A stretch of DNA of 64,000 nucleotides from NCBI GenBank assembly GCA_965112735.1, contig OZ218963.1:992001-1056000 (forward strand), in the 5' to 3' direction. Source of the DNA: Phaeosaccion multiseriatum. Its lineage: Eukaryota > Ochrophyta, other classes. A program made the translations under genes and the position numbers. This document shows positions 22,101-34,157 of this stretch, one piece after another; position 1 is the first letter of the stretch; each line of letters starts with the position of its first letter. A model generated the notes under the pieces. The model saw only the letters and a program-made list of their open reading frames with translations. It was not told where the DNA came from and did no database searches.

Positions 22101-25100
22101 ACTGAGATACTGCATGGCCACAACAGCGTCAAGTCGGGCCTCCGATGGGCCCAACGTGCCAAACCTGGCTCTTCGCTGGGCTCAAGAGACCCAAAGCCGG
22201 CATTTGTGGGCAAAACGCAGCCCGAACGACGCGACTGCTGGCACCAACCTACCCGTGCCGGTCAACAGCTCGGCACAACAGGCCCAACTGAGATACTACA
22301 TTGCCACAACAGCGTCAAGTCGGGCTTCAAATGGGCTCAAAAAGGCCTAAAGCCCGCATCTGTGGACCACGCACAGCCCGAACGACACGGTTGCTGGCCA
22401 CAACAAACCCGCGTTGCGCATCGGCTCATCACAGCAGGCCCAACTGAGATACTCCATGGCCACAACAGCGTCAAGTCGGGCCTCCGATGGGCCCAAAGTG
22501 CCCAACCTGGCTCTTCGCTGGGCTCAAGAGGCCCAAAGCCGGCATTTGTGGGCCAAACGCAGCCCGAACGACGCGACTGCTGGCACCAACCTACCCGTGC
22601 CGTCCTTCGGCTCGGCACAACAGGCCCAACTGAGATACTACATCGCCACAACAGCGTCAAGTCGGGCTTCAAATGGGCTCAAAAAGGCCTAAAGCCCGCA
22701 TCTGTGGACCACGCACAGCCCGAACGACACGGTTGCTGGCCACAACAAACCCGCGTTGCGCATCGGCTCATCACAGCAGGCCCAACTGAGATACTGCATG
22801 GCCACAACAGCGTCAAGTCGGGCCTCCGATGGGCCCAACGTGCCAAACCTGGCTCTTCGCTGGGCTCAAGAGACCCAAAGCCGGCATTTGTGGGCCAAAC
22901 GCAGCCCGAACGACGCGACTGCTGGCACAAACCTACCCGTACCGGTCATCGGCTCGGCACATCAGGCCCAACTGAGATACTACATTGCCACAACAGCGTC
23001 AAGTCGGGCTTCAAATGGGCTCAAAAGGCCTAAAGCCCGCATCTGTGGACCACGCACAGCCCGAACGACACGGTTGCTGGCCACAACAAACCCGCGTTGC
23101 GCATCGGCTCATCACAGCAGGCCCAACTGAGATACTGCATGGCCACAACAGCGTCAAGTCGGGCCTCCGATGGGCCCAACGTGCCAAACCTGGCTCTTCG
23201 CTGGGCTCAAGAGACCCAAAGCCGGCATTTGTGGGCCAAACGCAGCCCGAACGACGCGACTGCTGGCACAAACCTACCCGTACCGGTCATCGGCTCGGCA
23301 CATCAGGCCCAACTGAGATACTACATTGCCACAACAGCGTCAAGTCGGGCTTCAAATGGGCTCAAAAAGGCCTAAAGCCCGCATCTGTGGACCACGCACA
23401 GCCCGAACGACACGGTTGCTGGCCACAACAAACCCGCGTTGCGCATCGGCTCATCACAGCAGGCCCAACTGAGATACTGCATGGCCACAACAGCGTCAAG
23501 TCGGGCCTCCGATGGGCCCAACGTGCCAAACCTGGCTCTTCGCTGGGCTCAAGAGACCCAAAGCCGGCATTTGTGGGCAAAACGCAGCCCGAACGACGCG
23601 ACTGCTGGCACCAACCTACCCGTGCCGGTCAACAGCTCGGCACAACAGGCCCAACTGAGATACTACATTGCCACAACAGCGTCAAGTCGGGCTTCAAATG
23701 GGCTCAAAAAGGCCTAAAGCCCGCATCTGTGGACCACGCACAGCCCGAACGACACGGTTGCTGGCCACAACAAACCCGCGTTGCGCATCGGCTCATCACA
23801 GCAGGCCCAACTGAGATACTCCATGGCCACAACAGCGTCAAGTCGGGCCTCCGATGGGCCCAAAGTGCCCAACCTGGCTCTTCGCTGGGCTCAAGAGGCC
23901 CAAAGCCGGCATTTGTGGGCCAAACGCAGCCCGAACGACGCGACTGCTGGCACCAACCTACCCGTGCCGTCCTTCGGCTCGGCACAACAGGCCCAACTGA
24001 GATACTACATCGCCACAACAGCGTCAAGTCGGGCTTCAAATGGGCTCAAAAAGGCCTAAAGCCCGCATCTGTGGACCACGCACAGCCCGAACGACACGGT
24101 TGCTGGCCACAACAAACCCGCGTTGCGCATCGGCTCATCACAGCAGGCCCAACTGAGATACTGCATGGCCACAACAGCGTCAAGTCGGGCCTCCGATGGG
24201 CCCAACGTGCCAAACCTGGCTCTTCGCTGGGCTCAAGAGACCCAAAGCCGGCATTTGTGGGCCAAACGCAGCCCGAACGACGCGACTGCTGGCACAAACC
24301 TACCCGTACCGGTCATCGGCTCGGCACATCAGGCCCAACTGAGATACTACATTGCCACAACAGCGTCAAGTCGGGCTTCAAATGGGCTCAAAAAGGCCTA
24401 AAGCCCGCATCTGTGGACCACGCACAGCCCGAACGACACGGTTGCTGGCCACAACAAACCCGCGTTGCGCATCGGCTCATCACAGCAGGCCCAACTGAGA
24501 TACTGCATGGCCACAACAGCGTCAAGTCGGGCCTCCGATGGGCCCAACGTGCCAAACCTGGCTCTTCGCTGGGCTCAAGAGACCCAAAGCCGGCATTTGT
24601 GGGCCAAACGCAGCCCGAACGACGCGACTGCTGGCACAAACCTACCCGTACCGGTCATCGGCTCGGCACATCAGGCCCAACTGAGATACTACATTGCCAC
24701 AACAGCGTCAAGTCGGGCTTCAAATGGGCTCAAAAAGGCCTAAAGCCCGCATCTGTGGACCACGCACAGCCCGAACGACACGGTTGCTGGCCACAACAAA
24801 CCCGCGTTGCGCATCGGCTCATCACAGCAGGCCCAACTGAGATACTGCATGGCCACAACAGCGTCAAGTCGGGCCTCCGATGGGCCCAACGTGCCAAACC
24901 TGGCTCTTCGCTGGGCTCAAGAGACCCAAAGCCGGCATTTGTGGGCAAAACGCAGCCCGAACGACGCGACTGCTGGCACCAACCTACCCGTGCCGGTCAA
25001 CAGCTCGGCACAACAGGCCCAACTGAGATACTACATCGCCACAACAGCGTCAAGTCGGGCTTCAAATGGGCTCAAAAAGGCCTAAAGCCCGCATCTGTGG

Positions 25101-26258
25101 ACCACGCACAGCCCGAACGACACGGTTGCTGGCCACAACAAACCCGCGTTGCGCATCGGCTCATCACAGCAGGCCCAACTGAGATACTGCATGGCCACAA
25201 CAGCGTCAAGTCGGGCCTCCGATGGGCCCAACGTGCCAAACCTGGCTCTTCGCTGGGCTCAAGAGACCCAAAGCCGGCATTTGTGGGCCAAACGCAGCCC
25301 GAACGACGCGACTGCTGGCACAAACCTACCCATGCCGTCCATCGGCTCGGCACAACAGGCCCAACTGAGATACTACATCGCCACAACAGCGTCAAGTCGG
25401 GCTTCAAATGGGCTCAAAAAGGCCTGAAGCCCGCATCTGTGGACCACGCACAGCCCGAACGACACGGTTGCTGGCCACAACAAACCCGCGTTGCGCATCG
25501 GCTCATCACAGCAGGCCCAACTGAGATACTGCATGGCCACAACAGCGTCAAGTCGGGCCTCCGATGGGCCCAACGTGCCAAACCTGGCTCTTCGCTGGGC
25601 TCAAGAGACCCAAAGCCGGCATTTGTGGGCCAAACGCAGCCCGAACGACGCGACTGCTGGCACAAACCTACCCATGCCGTCCATCGGCTCGGCACAACAG
25701 GCCCAACTGAGATACTACATCGCCACAACAGCGTCAAGTCGGGCTTCAAATGGGCTCAAAAAGGCCTGAAGCCCGCATCTGTGGACCACGCACAGCCCGA
25801 ACGACACGGTTGCTGGCCACAACAAACCCGCGTTGCGCATCGGCTCATCACAGCAGGCCCAACTGAGATACTGCATGGCCACAACAGCGTCAAGTCGGGC
25901 CTCCGATGGGCCCAACGTGCCAAACCTGGCTCTTCGCTGGGCTCAAGAGACCCAAAGCCGGCATTTGTGGGCCAAACGCAGCCCGAACGACGCGACTGCT
26001 GGCACCAACCTACCCGTGCCGGTCATCGGCTCGGCACATCAGGCCCAACTGAGATACTACATTGCCACAACAGCGTCAAGTCGGGCTTCAAATGGGCTCA
26101 AAAAGGCCTAAAGCCCGCATCTGTGGACCACGCACAGCCCGAACGACACGGTTGCTGGCCACAACAAACCCGCGTTGCGCATCGGCTCAGCACAGCAGGC
26201 CCAACTGAGATACTCCATGGCCACAATAGCGTCAAGTCGGGCCTCCGATGGGCCCAAC
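19123..26258 (+). repeat. 342-bp satellite, block 2 (about 21 units)
   Basis: This is the longest satellite block. One frame is open from 19005 to 23033, then shifts because a run of five A is four A in GGGCTCAAAAGGCC near 23022. The frame resumes from 22985 to 26410. Unit variants recur in a repeating order, so the block grew by duplication of multi-unit segments rather than single units. Confidence 0.97.
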
Positions 26259-27795
26259 TTGCCGCTCCACACGCAAACTCGAGGCGCCAACCACGATCAA
26301 AGGGCTCTCCGGTTCCTTCCAACAGCCCGAATAGCTGCCTTCGCATCCATGCTGCCACCTTTGACGCTCGTACTATTTGCTTTGCGGTTGCTGTTTGTCC
26401 TGAGAGCTGAGCCTCCATCGGACCCCCCCCCTCCCCCTCCCATGCGTTCGAGATGGTGAGGGAGGTACAGCTGTAGTCCGTCTCCTTCCCTTCGCCGCTC
26501 CTCGGCCCGATATGTCTCTCGGATGTAGCTGCCGGAGGTGAGCGGTGCGAGCTCCCGTATCGAAGGTCAGCTACGCCCCCACCCATCCAGAGAGACTGCA
26601 GGCAAGCTCAGTGGCGACCACGTACGCCTCTTTCTGGCCATACTGCTGTTGTAGGTGGGAGACACTCCAACAACAAGGGAGGTACACTTAAACACGCAGA
26701 CGTACACAAACATTCGCAGGCACACAGATATAGACAAAGGCACAATACAGGGACACCAGCACCCACAAACGCACACTAGCACACACAGACGCAGACCAGC
26801 ACACACAGATACAAACACACATCGTGTGTAGGGGCAGTGACCACGGCTGCTGTTGCCTAGGACTGCCCCGCCCGCCGTTGAGGGCCGGAATGGCGAGGGA
26901 TGAGCCGCTGTTGTCACCGCGCGCAGAGCCAGCCTCCTTTGCGGAGGAGGCGCATATTCGCACGCCAAACACAGGAAATACGCACCCTACACACAGAAAC
27001 ACCGTCTGGACATACACACACAAACATACAGACAAACACCTGGAAGAGCTAAGGGGCCTGCCGTCACCCGGGAGCCCCTTTCGTCTCGTAAAAAGACAAA
27101 AAATGCCGTGGACCACACCCCCCAAACCTTGGGCCACGGGAGAGAGGAGAGGGCGGAGAGATGAGTAGGGCGTCGGCCTCAACACCGGACGCGGATCCTA
27201 CGGCGATACCAGCAAGGAAGAAAGGGCGAAGAGGGCAAAAGGCGCCGGCACTCAACACCGGGGAGGCGGTCGGCACTCAACACCAGACACCGCTCCTAAG
27301 CCGTAGAGCCCCACAACACCGGCAAAGGGAAAGAAAAGAAGAGTTCCGGCACTCAACACCGTGGACACTGTCGGCACTCAACACCAGACACAGTCTCCCT
27401 ATCTCTCCTTCCCTCGCCCACGAGGACCCCGGCACTCAACACCAGGCGGGTCCCCTTGGCCGACACAAGCGCTCTGTCCGGGCCCAGGACAAGAGGCTCG
27501 CTTTCCACCACACCAGTATCTACTCTCCTCCTTGACAGTGTGCTCCACTCTTCCTGGGCTCTGTCTCCGCCGCCTCAGTAAGTGACAGCACACGCCAAGG
27601 TCTCTCCTCTTCTGAAAAATCTAAATTCCCTGCTTCACTGACATACTGTACATCTCCCCAGAGGGGACCCCCCCCCTTGGGGCGGTACCAAGCACCTACG
27701 CTGACGCTTCGCCCTGCTGGCTCCCATGTCTCCCACCTCTTCCTCGTCTCTGTTCCGCGAGAAACACAGTTCCGTTGCTGCGCTGCTGAACAGGC
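26259..27795. repeat. Satellite spacer S2
   Basis: Near-identical copy of S1. Differences I can see include GAGCGGTGCG near 26540 against GAGCCGTGCG in S1, and AAATTCCC near 27625 against AAAATCCC in S1. The near-identity implies recent duplication or gene conversion. Confidence 0.95.
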
Positions 27796-29118
27796 TTTTG
27801 TGGGCCAAACGCAGCCCGAACGACGCGACTGCTGGCACCAACCTACCCGTGCCGGTCATCGGCTCGGCACAACAGGCCCAACTGAGATACTACATTGCCA
27901 CAACAGCGTCAAGTCGGGCTTCAAATGGGCTCAAAAAGGCCTAAAGCCCGCATCTGTGGACCACGCACAGCCCGAACGACACGGTTGCTGGCCACAACAA
28001 ACCCGCGTTGCGCATCGGCTCAGCACAGCAGGCCCAACTGAGATACTCCATGGCCACAATAGCGTCAAGTCGGGCCTCCGATGGGCCCAACGTGCCAAAC
28101 CTGGCTCTTCGCTGGGCTCAAGAGGCCCAAAGCCGGCATTTGTGGGCCAAACGCAGCCCGAACGACGCGACTGCTGGCACCAACCTACCCGTGCCGTCCT
28201 TCGGCTCGGCACAACAGGCCAAACTGAGATACTACATCGCCACAACAGCGTCAAGTCGGGCTTCAAATGGGCTCAAAAAGGCCTAAAGCCCGCATCTGTG
28301 GACCACGCACAGCCCGAACGACACGGTTGCTGGCCACAACAAACCCGCGTTGCGCATCGGCTCATCACAGCAGGCCCAACTGAGATACTCCATGGCCACA
28401 ACAGCGTCAAGTCGGGCCTCCGATGGGCCCAACGTGCCAAACCTGGCTCTTCGCTGGGCTCAAGAGACCCAAAGCCGGCATTTGTGGGCCAAACGCAGCC
28501 CGAACGACGCGACTGCTGGCACAAACCTACCCGTACCGGTCATCGGCTCGGCACATCAGGCCCAACTGAGATACTACATTGCCACAACAGCGTCAAGTCG
28601 GGCTTCAAATGGGCTCAAAAAGGCCTAAAGCCCGCATCTGTGGACCACGCACAGCCCGAACGACACGGTTGCTGGCCACAACAAACCCGCGTTGCGCATC
28701 GGCTCATCACAGCAGGCCCAACTGAGATACTGCATGGCCACAACAGCGTCAAGTCGGGCCTCCGATGGGCCCAACGTGCCAAACCTGGCTCTTCGCTGGG
28801 CTCAAGAGACCCAAAGCCGGCATTTGTGGGCAAAACGCAGCCCGAACGACGCGACTGCTGGCACCAACCTACCCGTGCCGGTCAACAGCTCGGCACAACA
28901 GGCCCAACTGAGATACTACATTGCCACAACAGCGTCAAGTCGGGCTTCAAATGGGCTCAAAAAGGCCTAAAGCCCGCATCTGTGGACCACGCACAGCCCG
29001 AACGACACGGTTGCTGGCCACAACAAACCCGCGTTGCGCATCGGCTCAGCACAGCAGGCCCAACTGAGATACTCCATGGCCACTACAGCGTCAAGTCGGG
29101 CCTCCGATGGGCCCAACT
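27796..29118 (+). repeat. 342-bp satellite, block 3 (about 3.9 units)
   Basis: A short block in the same orientation and with the same junction sequences as blocks 1 and 2. Its open frame (27677-29269) reads from the spacer into the satellite and on into the next spacer. Confidence 0.96.
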
Positions 29119-30654
29119 TGCCGCTCCACACGCAAACTCGAGGCGCCAACCACGATCAAAGGGCTCTCCGGTTCCTTCCAACAGCCCGAATAGCTGCCTT
29201 CGCATCCATGCTGCCACCTTTGACGCTCGTACTATTTGCTTTGCGGTTGCTGTTTGTCCTGAGAGCTGAGCCTCCATCGGACCCCCCCCCTCCCCCTCCC
29301 ATGCGTTCGAGATGGTGAGGGAGGTACAGCTGTAGTCCGTCTCCTTCCCTTCGCCGCTCCTCGGCCCGATATGTCTCTCGGATGTAGCTGCCGGAGGTGA
29401 GCCGTGCGAGCTCCCGTATCGAAGGTCAGCTACGCCCCCACCCATCCAGAGAGACTGCAGGCAAGCTCAGTGGCGACCACGTACGCCTCTTTCTGGCCAT
29501 ACTGCTGTTGTAGGTGGGAGACACTCCAACAACAAGGGAGGTACACTTAAACACGCAGACGTACACAAACATTCGCAGGCACACAGATATAGACAAAGGC
29601 ACAATACAGGGACACCAGCACCCACAAACGCACACTAGCACACACAGACGCAGACCAGCACACACAGATACAAACACACATCGTGTGTAGGGGCAGTGAC
29701 CACGGCTGCTGTTGCCTAGGACTGCCCCGCCCGCCGTTGAGGGCCGGAATGGCGAGGGATGAGCCGCTGTTGTCACCGCGCGCAGAGCCAGCCTCCTTTG
29801 CGGAGGAGGCGCATATTCGCACGCCAAACACAGGAAATACGCACCCTACACACAGAAACACCGTCTGGACATACACACACAAACATACAGACAAACACCT
29901 GGAAGAGCTAAGGGGCCTGCCGTCACCCGGGAGCCCCTTTCGTCTCGTAAAAAGACAAAAAATGCCGTAGACCACACCCCCCAAACCTTGGGCCACGGGA
30001 GAGAGGAGAGGGCGGAGAGATGAGTAGGGCGTCGGCCTCAACACCGGACGCGGATCCTACGGCGATACCAGCAAGGAAGAAAGGGCGAAGAGGGCAAAAG
30101 GCGCCGGCACTCAACACCGGGGAGGCGGTCGGCACTCAACACCAGACACCGCTCCTAAGCCGTAGAGCCCCACAACACCGGCAAAGGGAAAGAAAAGAAG
30201 AGTTCCGGCACTCAACACCGTGGACACTGTCGGCACTCAACACCAGACACAGTCTCCCTATCTCTCCTTCCCTCGCCCACGAGGACCCCGGCACTCAACA
30301 CCAGGCGGGTCCCCTTGGCCGACACAAGCGCTCTGTCCGGGCCCAGGACAAGAGGCTCGCTTTCCACCACACCAGTATCTACTCTCCTCCTTGACAGTGT
30401 GCTCCACTCTTCCTGGGCTCTGTCTCCGCCGCCTCAGTAAGTGACAGCACACGCCAAGGTCTCTCCTCTTCTGAAAAATCTAAATTCCCTGCTTCACTGA
30501 CATACTGTACATCTCCCCAGAGGGGACCCCCCCCCTTGGGGCGGTACCAAGCACCTACGCTGACGCTTCGCCCTGCTGGCTCCCATGTCTCCCACCTCTT
30601 CCTCGTCTCTGTTCCGCGAGAAACACAGTTCCGTTGCTGCGCTGCTGAACAGGC
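29119..30654. repeat. Satellite spacer S3
   Basis: Third near-identical spacer. It shares AAATTCCC with S2 and GAGCCGTGCG with S1, and has a private GCCGTAGACC near 29965 where the others have GCCGTGGACC. Confidence 0.95.
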
Positions 30655-31653
30655 TTTTGTGGGCCAAACGCAGCCCGAACGACGCGACTGCTGGCACCAA
30701 CCTACCCGTGCCGGTCATCGGCTCGGCACAACAGGCCCAACTGAGATACTACATTGCCACAACAGCGTCAAGTCGGGCTTCAAATGGGCTCAAAAAGGCC
30801 TAAAGCCCGCATCTGTGGACCACGCACAGCCCGAACGACACGGTTGCTGGCCACAACAAACCCGCGTTGCGCATCGGCTCAGCACAGCAGGCCCAACTGA
30901 GATACTCCATGGCCACTACAGCGTCAAGTCGGGCCTCCGATGGGCCCAAAGTGCCCAACCTGGCTCTTCGCTGGGCTCAAGAGGCCCAAAGCCGGCATTT
31001 GTGGGCCAAACGCAGCCCGAACGACGCGACTGCTGGCACCAACCTACCCGTGCCGTCCTTCGGCTCGGCACAACAGGCCCAACTGAGATACTACATCGCC
31101 ACAACAGCGTCAAGTCGGGCTTCAAATGGGCTCAAAAAGGCCTAAAGCCCGCATCTGTGGACCACGCACAGCCCGAACGACACGGTTGCTGGCCACAACA
31201 AACCCGCGTTGCGCATCGGCTCATCACAGCAGGCCCAACTGAGATACTGCATGGCCACAACAGCGTCAAGTCGGGCCTCCGATGGGCCCAACGTGCCAAA
31301 CCTGGCTCTTCGCTGGGCTCAAGAGACCCAAAGCCGGCATTTGTGGGCCAAACGCAGCCCGAACGACGCGACTGCTGGCACAAACCTACCCGTACCGGTC
31401 ATCGGCTCGGCACTTCAGGCCCAACTGAGATACTACATTGCCACAACAGCGTCAAGTCGGGCTTCAAATGGGCTCAAAAAGGCCTAAAGCCCGCATCTGT
31501 GGACCACGCACAGCCCGAACGACACGGTTGCTGGCCACAACAAACCCGCGTTGCGCATCGGCTCAGCACAGCAGGCCCAACTGAGATACTGCATGGCCAC
31601 AATAGCGTCAAGTCGGGCCTCCGATGGGCCCAAAGTGCCCAACCTGGCTCTTC
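30655..31653 (+). repeat. 342-bp satellite, block 4 (about 2.9 units), truncated
   Basis: The block stops mid-unit in GGCTCTTCG and passes straight into unrelated T-rich sequence (TTATTTTCTTTTGTTTGCTG) without a spacer. This marks the right edge of the young satellite cluster. Confidence 0.95.
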
Positions 31654-32068
31654 GTTATTTTCTTTTGTTTGCTGAACTAGTTGGTGATAATGATTTGCTG
31701 CTTTGCTTGCTGATGGATGCCTGGGGTTTTGGACTTTGTTTCTTTCCCCATTGTTTTGCTATAGTTCTATTAGAGGTTTGTGTGTGAGCTGCTCCTTTTC
31801 GCCCCACAGTTTTCTCAGTCCTTGGCTGGTTGGCCTCGGTCTTGGGGGGGGGAAGTTGTGGAGTCTCAAAGGTGTTTGGTATGTTCGAATCCGGATTGTC
31901 GCCAGTTGGGGAACGTACGCCTCATATGAACGGCATGTCGCAGGAGGAGGATAGATAGGAAAGTGAGATACAGGAAGGAAAGTTAATACACGCTCAGCAT
32001 AGGATACGAACCCCTTGCTTGTTGGTTGTCTGGGGTGTGTGGTCTATCCCACATACCAGGTGGCTCAC
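31654..32068. other. Ordinary sequence with no visible gene
   Basis: A T-rich segment after the truncated satellite. Short open frames exist but have no recognisable features. It runs into the left arm of the large inverted repeat. Confidence 0.6.
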
Positions 32069-32368
32069 TTGCCCAAGACCGTGCCCTCTCCGCCAAGGAA
32101 TCTGATGTCGCCCTCCGTCGCGCTTCCCGTGACGCCGAGGCCCTTGCCCTCTCGGAGGCGACCTGCACTGAATCCAAAGGTAAAGAAATTCCCACTGCTG
32201 CCCTCCTATCTGCTCAACAGAGGCACCGCCAGAGGGCAGCAGTGGGAATTTCTTTACCTTTGGTTTCAGTGCAGGTCGCCTCCGAGAGGGCAAGGGCCTC
32301 GGCGTCACGGGAAGCGCGACGGAGGGCGACAGCAGATTCCTTGGCGGAGAGGGCACGGTCTTGGGCAA
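32069..32368. repeat. 137-bp-arm near-perfect inverted repeat
   Basis: 32069-32205 is the reverse complement of 32232-32368 with two mismatches in 137 positions (TCTGATG/TCTGCTG and GAATCC/GAAACC). The spacer is 26 nt. A transcript would form a long dsRNA stem of the hpRNA type. The right arm is continuous with a longer minus-strand open frame, so the left arm is the added inverted copy. Confidence 0.9.
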
Positions 32369-32520
32369 GCTTGTCGAGGTCGAGTTGGGACGCCAACTCC
32401 CGATGACGCTGGCGGTCTCGGGTGGCAGCCATGCGCTCTTCCAACTCCATGCGGTGGGCGGCGAGTTCCACGTCGCGGAGCTCCTGAGTCGCAGTGGCTT
32501 GGGGCCTCGTCGCAGAGCAG
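32206..32520 (-). pseudogene. Minus-strand coiled-coil coding fragment
   Basis: A minus-strand frame reads as a charged helical segment, including ELAAHRMELEERMAATRDRQ and RALSAKESAVALRRASRDAE. It has the Ala/Glu/Arg heptad-like pattern of a coiled coil. It is open upstream of its first Met (32471). A possible splice donor, ACCAAAG then GTAAAG, falls near the end of the similar part. It could be an exon of a broken gene. The family is not recognised. Confidence 0.4.
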
Positions 32521-32540
32521 TGAGCACCCCCAGTCCCGCT

Positions 32541-33346
32541 TCACCCCCACCCATCCGAGTACCCACCAGTGCGCTGTGGCCGCAGCAGCACTTGCCCCAG
32601 CCTCGTCATGAGCCCACTCTCCCGATCGTAGTCGGCCTCAAAGTACCTGCATGTAATCCGCCTCCTTCCTTGACCGCTCCTCGGTCCAGGGTGCCTCTCG
32701 GGTGTAGCCACCGGCGGAGAATTGTACGAGCCCTTATTGTATCGCAGGCCAGCCACGTCCCCACCCGCCCAGGGACAACGTGGTGCCGTACGGTGGTGAG
32801 GCTCGCCTGTTCCTAGCCGAACCCCGCGGCCGCGACGTACGCCTCCATCTGGGCCTCCATCACATCCCCTCCCCTCCTCCTACGCGCCCGAGAAGCGGTG
32901 AGGGAGGTGCAGCTGGGACCTGTCTTCTTCCCTCGACCGCTCCCCGGCCCAATGTGTCTCTCGGATATAGCTGTCACGTGAGGGCTGTGCGAGCTCTCGT
33001 ATCGAAGGCCAGCTACGCCCCCACCCATCCAGAGACAAACCACATGGTATCACATGGTGGTGTGGCTTGCCTTCAACCGGTCGAGCCCCGCAGCCGCCAC
33101 GAACGCCTCAAGCTGGCCCTCTGTCGGACCCTCCCTCGTCCGGTGTAGGGCTGCCGCTGCTGTTGCCAAGGGCTGCCCTCGCCGCTGCTGGGGGAGGAAT
33201 GATGGCGAGGGAGGAGCCGCTGTTGTCGCCACGGGCAGAGTCAGTATCCTTTGAAGAGGTCCCTTCGCACGCCCCCTGCTGACCATCACACACACCCCAC
33301 TCGCTTGGGATGGTGTGCTGGGGGGGGAGGCGAGCCACTGAGCCAA
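32541..33346 (-). pseudogene. Minus-strand relic with a tandemly repeated domain
   Basis: From 33346 downward one frame reads EGQLEAFVAAAGLDRLKASH, then a single TGA near 33050. It continues in frame with VCLWMGGGVAGLRYESS, ISERHIGPGSGRGKK, then MEAQMEAYVAAAGFG and a stop. A second copy of the domain follows with AGLRYNKGSYNSPP and PERHPGPRSGQGRRR (32756-32541), frame-shifted. Spacers S1-S3 carry a third version (VADLRYGSSH, SERHIGPRSGEGKE). So a repeated protein segment has decayed here. Its function is unknown. Confidence 0.5.
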
Positions 33347-33379
33347 TTACACTGCGCGGTCCACTGGCAATTAGCAAGG

Positions 33380-33808
33380 CTAGCATAAGCAGCAAAGCGC
33401 GCCCCAACCAGCAAATTCAAATTGTTTTCGGAATGACAGATCCAAAAATGTCCATATAACCAACCCCTGTAGAAAAGCCGAAAATGCCCTCACAGAAGCA
33501 CTCATGTTTTCCACTCCAAGCTCCTCGAACATCAACTCGTAGAAGCTACCCTTCTGCATACGCCGTACCAACACCACTCCGCTGCGATTCCAATCGTGCG
33601 CCGCGAACTTCCGCTGTACCAGCTGAACAATACAACAAATGCAAAACACCGCGGTGCTGCGGTCCCGAAAAACGAACAAGTCCAATATCTCAAGCGCTGC
33701 TGCACCAATCCGTCGACCACCGAGCACGATAGCCAGAGGGCAATCCATCCATACTGCCGCAAGTAAGTCGCGCAAGCACAGCGAACTACAAGCCCTGTTC
33801 TCTCCCAT
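33380..33808 (-). CDS. Hypothetical minus-strand ORF (doubtful)
   Basis: A 142-codon open frame with helical, moderately hydrophobic composition, including RSGVVLVRRMQKGSFYELMF and a C-terminal LVIWTFLDLSF. An overlapping open frame (34146-33532) exists in another phase. There is no recognised domain, and the flanks are repeat-rich. It could be a transposon fragment or chance. Confidence 0.2.
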   Translation of the reverse strand: MGENRACSSLCLRDLLAAVWMDCPLAIVLGGRRIGAAALEILDLFVFRDRSTAVFCICCIVQLVQRKFAAHDWNRSGVVLVRRMQKGSFYELMFEELGVENMSASVRAFSAFLQGLVIWTFLDLSFRKQFEFAGWGALCCLC

Positions 33809-34157
33809 TCCCCCCGTTCACACCGCTCACGAACCCCAACGCCGAAAAATCCATCACCGCTTCTCTGCATCACAGGCAGGCCCCAAATTCCGCTCCATAG
33901 CTGTTGTGAACGACCAAACGTCATGCCTCCGCCGTCGATTACAGATAAGTGGCCACATTGCATAATGCCCCAATTTCCTTCAGCACCGGTCGGTACATCT
34001 GTGCCCACTCCGTAGATGGGCACCAAAGGCTGCTGTGCTTCCCGAATTGCAAGTGCCGTACACTTCCAATGCCGCCTTCCAAATTCCAATGCCTCCCTTG
34101 CATGCTGCGCCCCTCCTGTCGCCCATCGCCTCACTGTTATGGCCACAGGTTCAATAT

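Noticed and set aside
14613-31653. CRISPR-like array
   Set aside because: The 342-bp units are contiguous with no short repeat-spacer alternation, and the DNA is eukaryotic.
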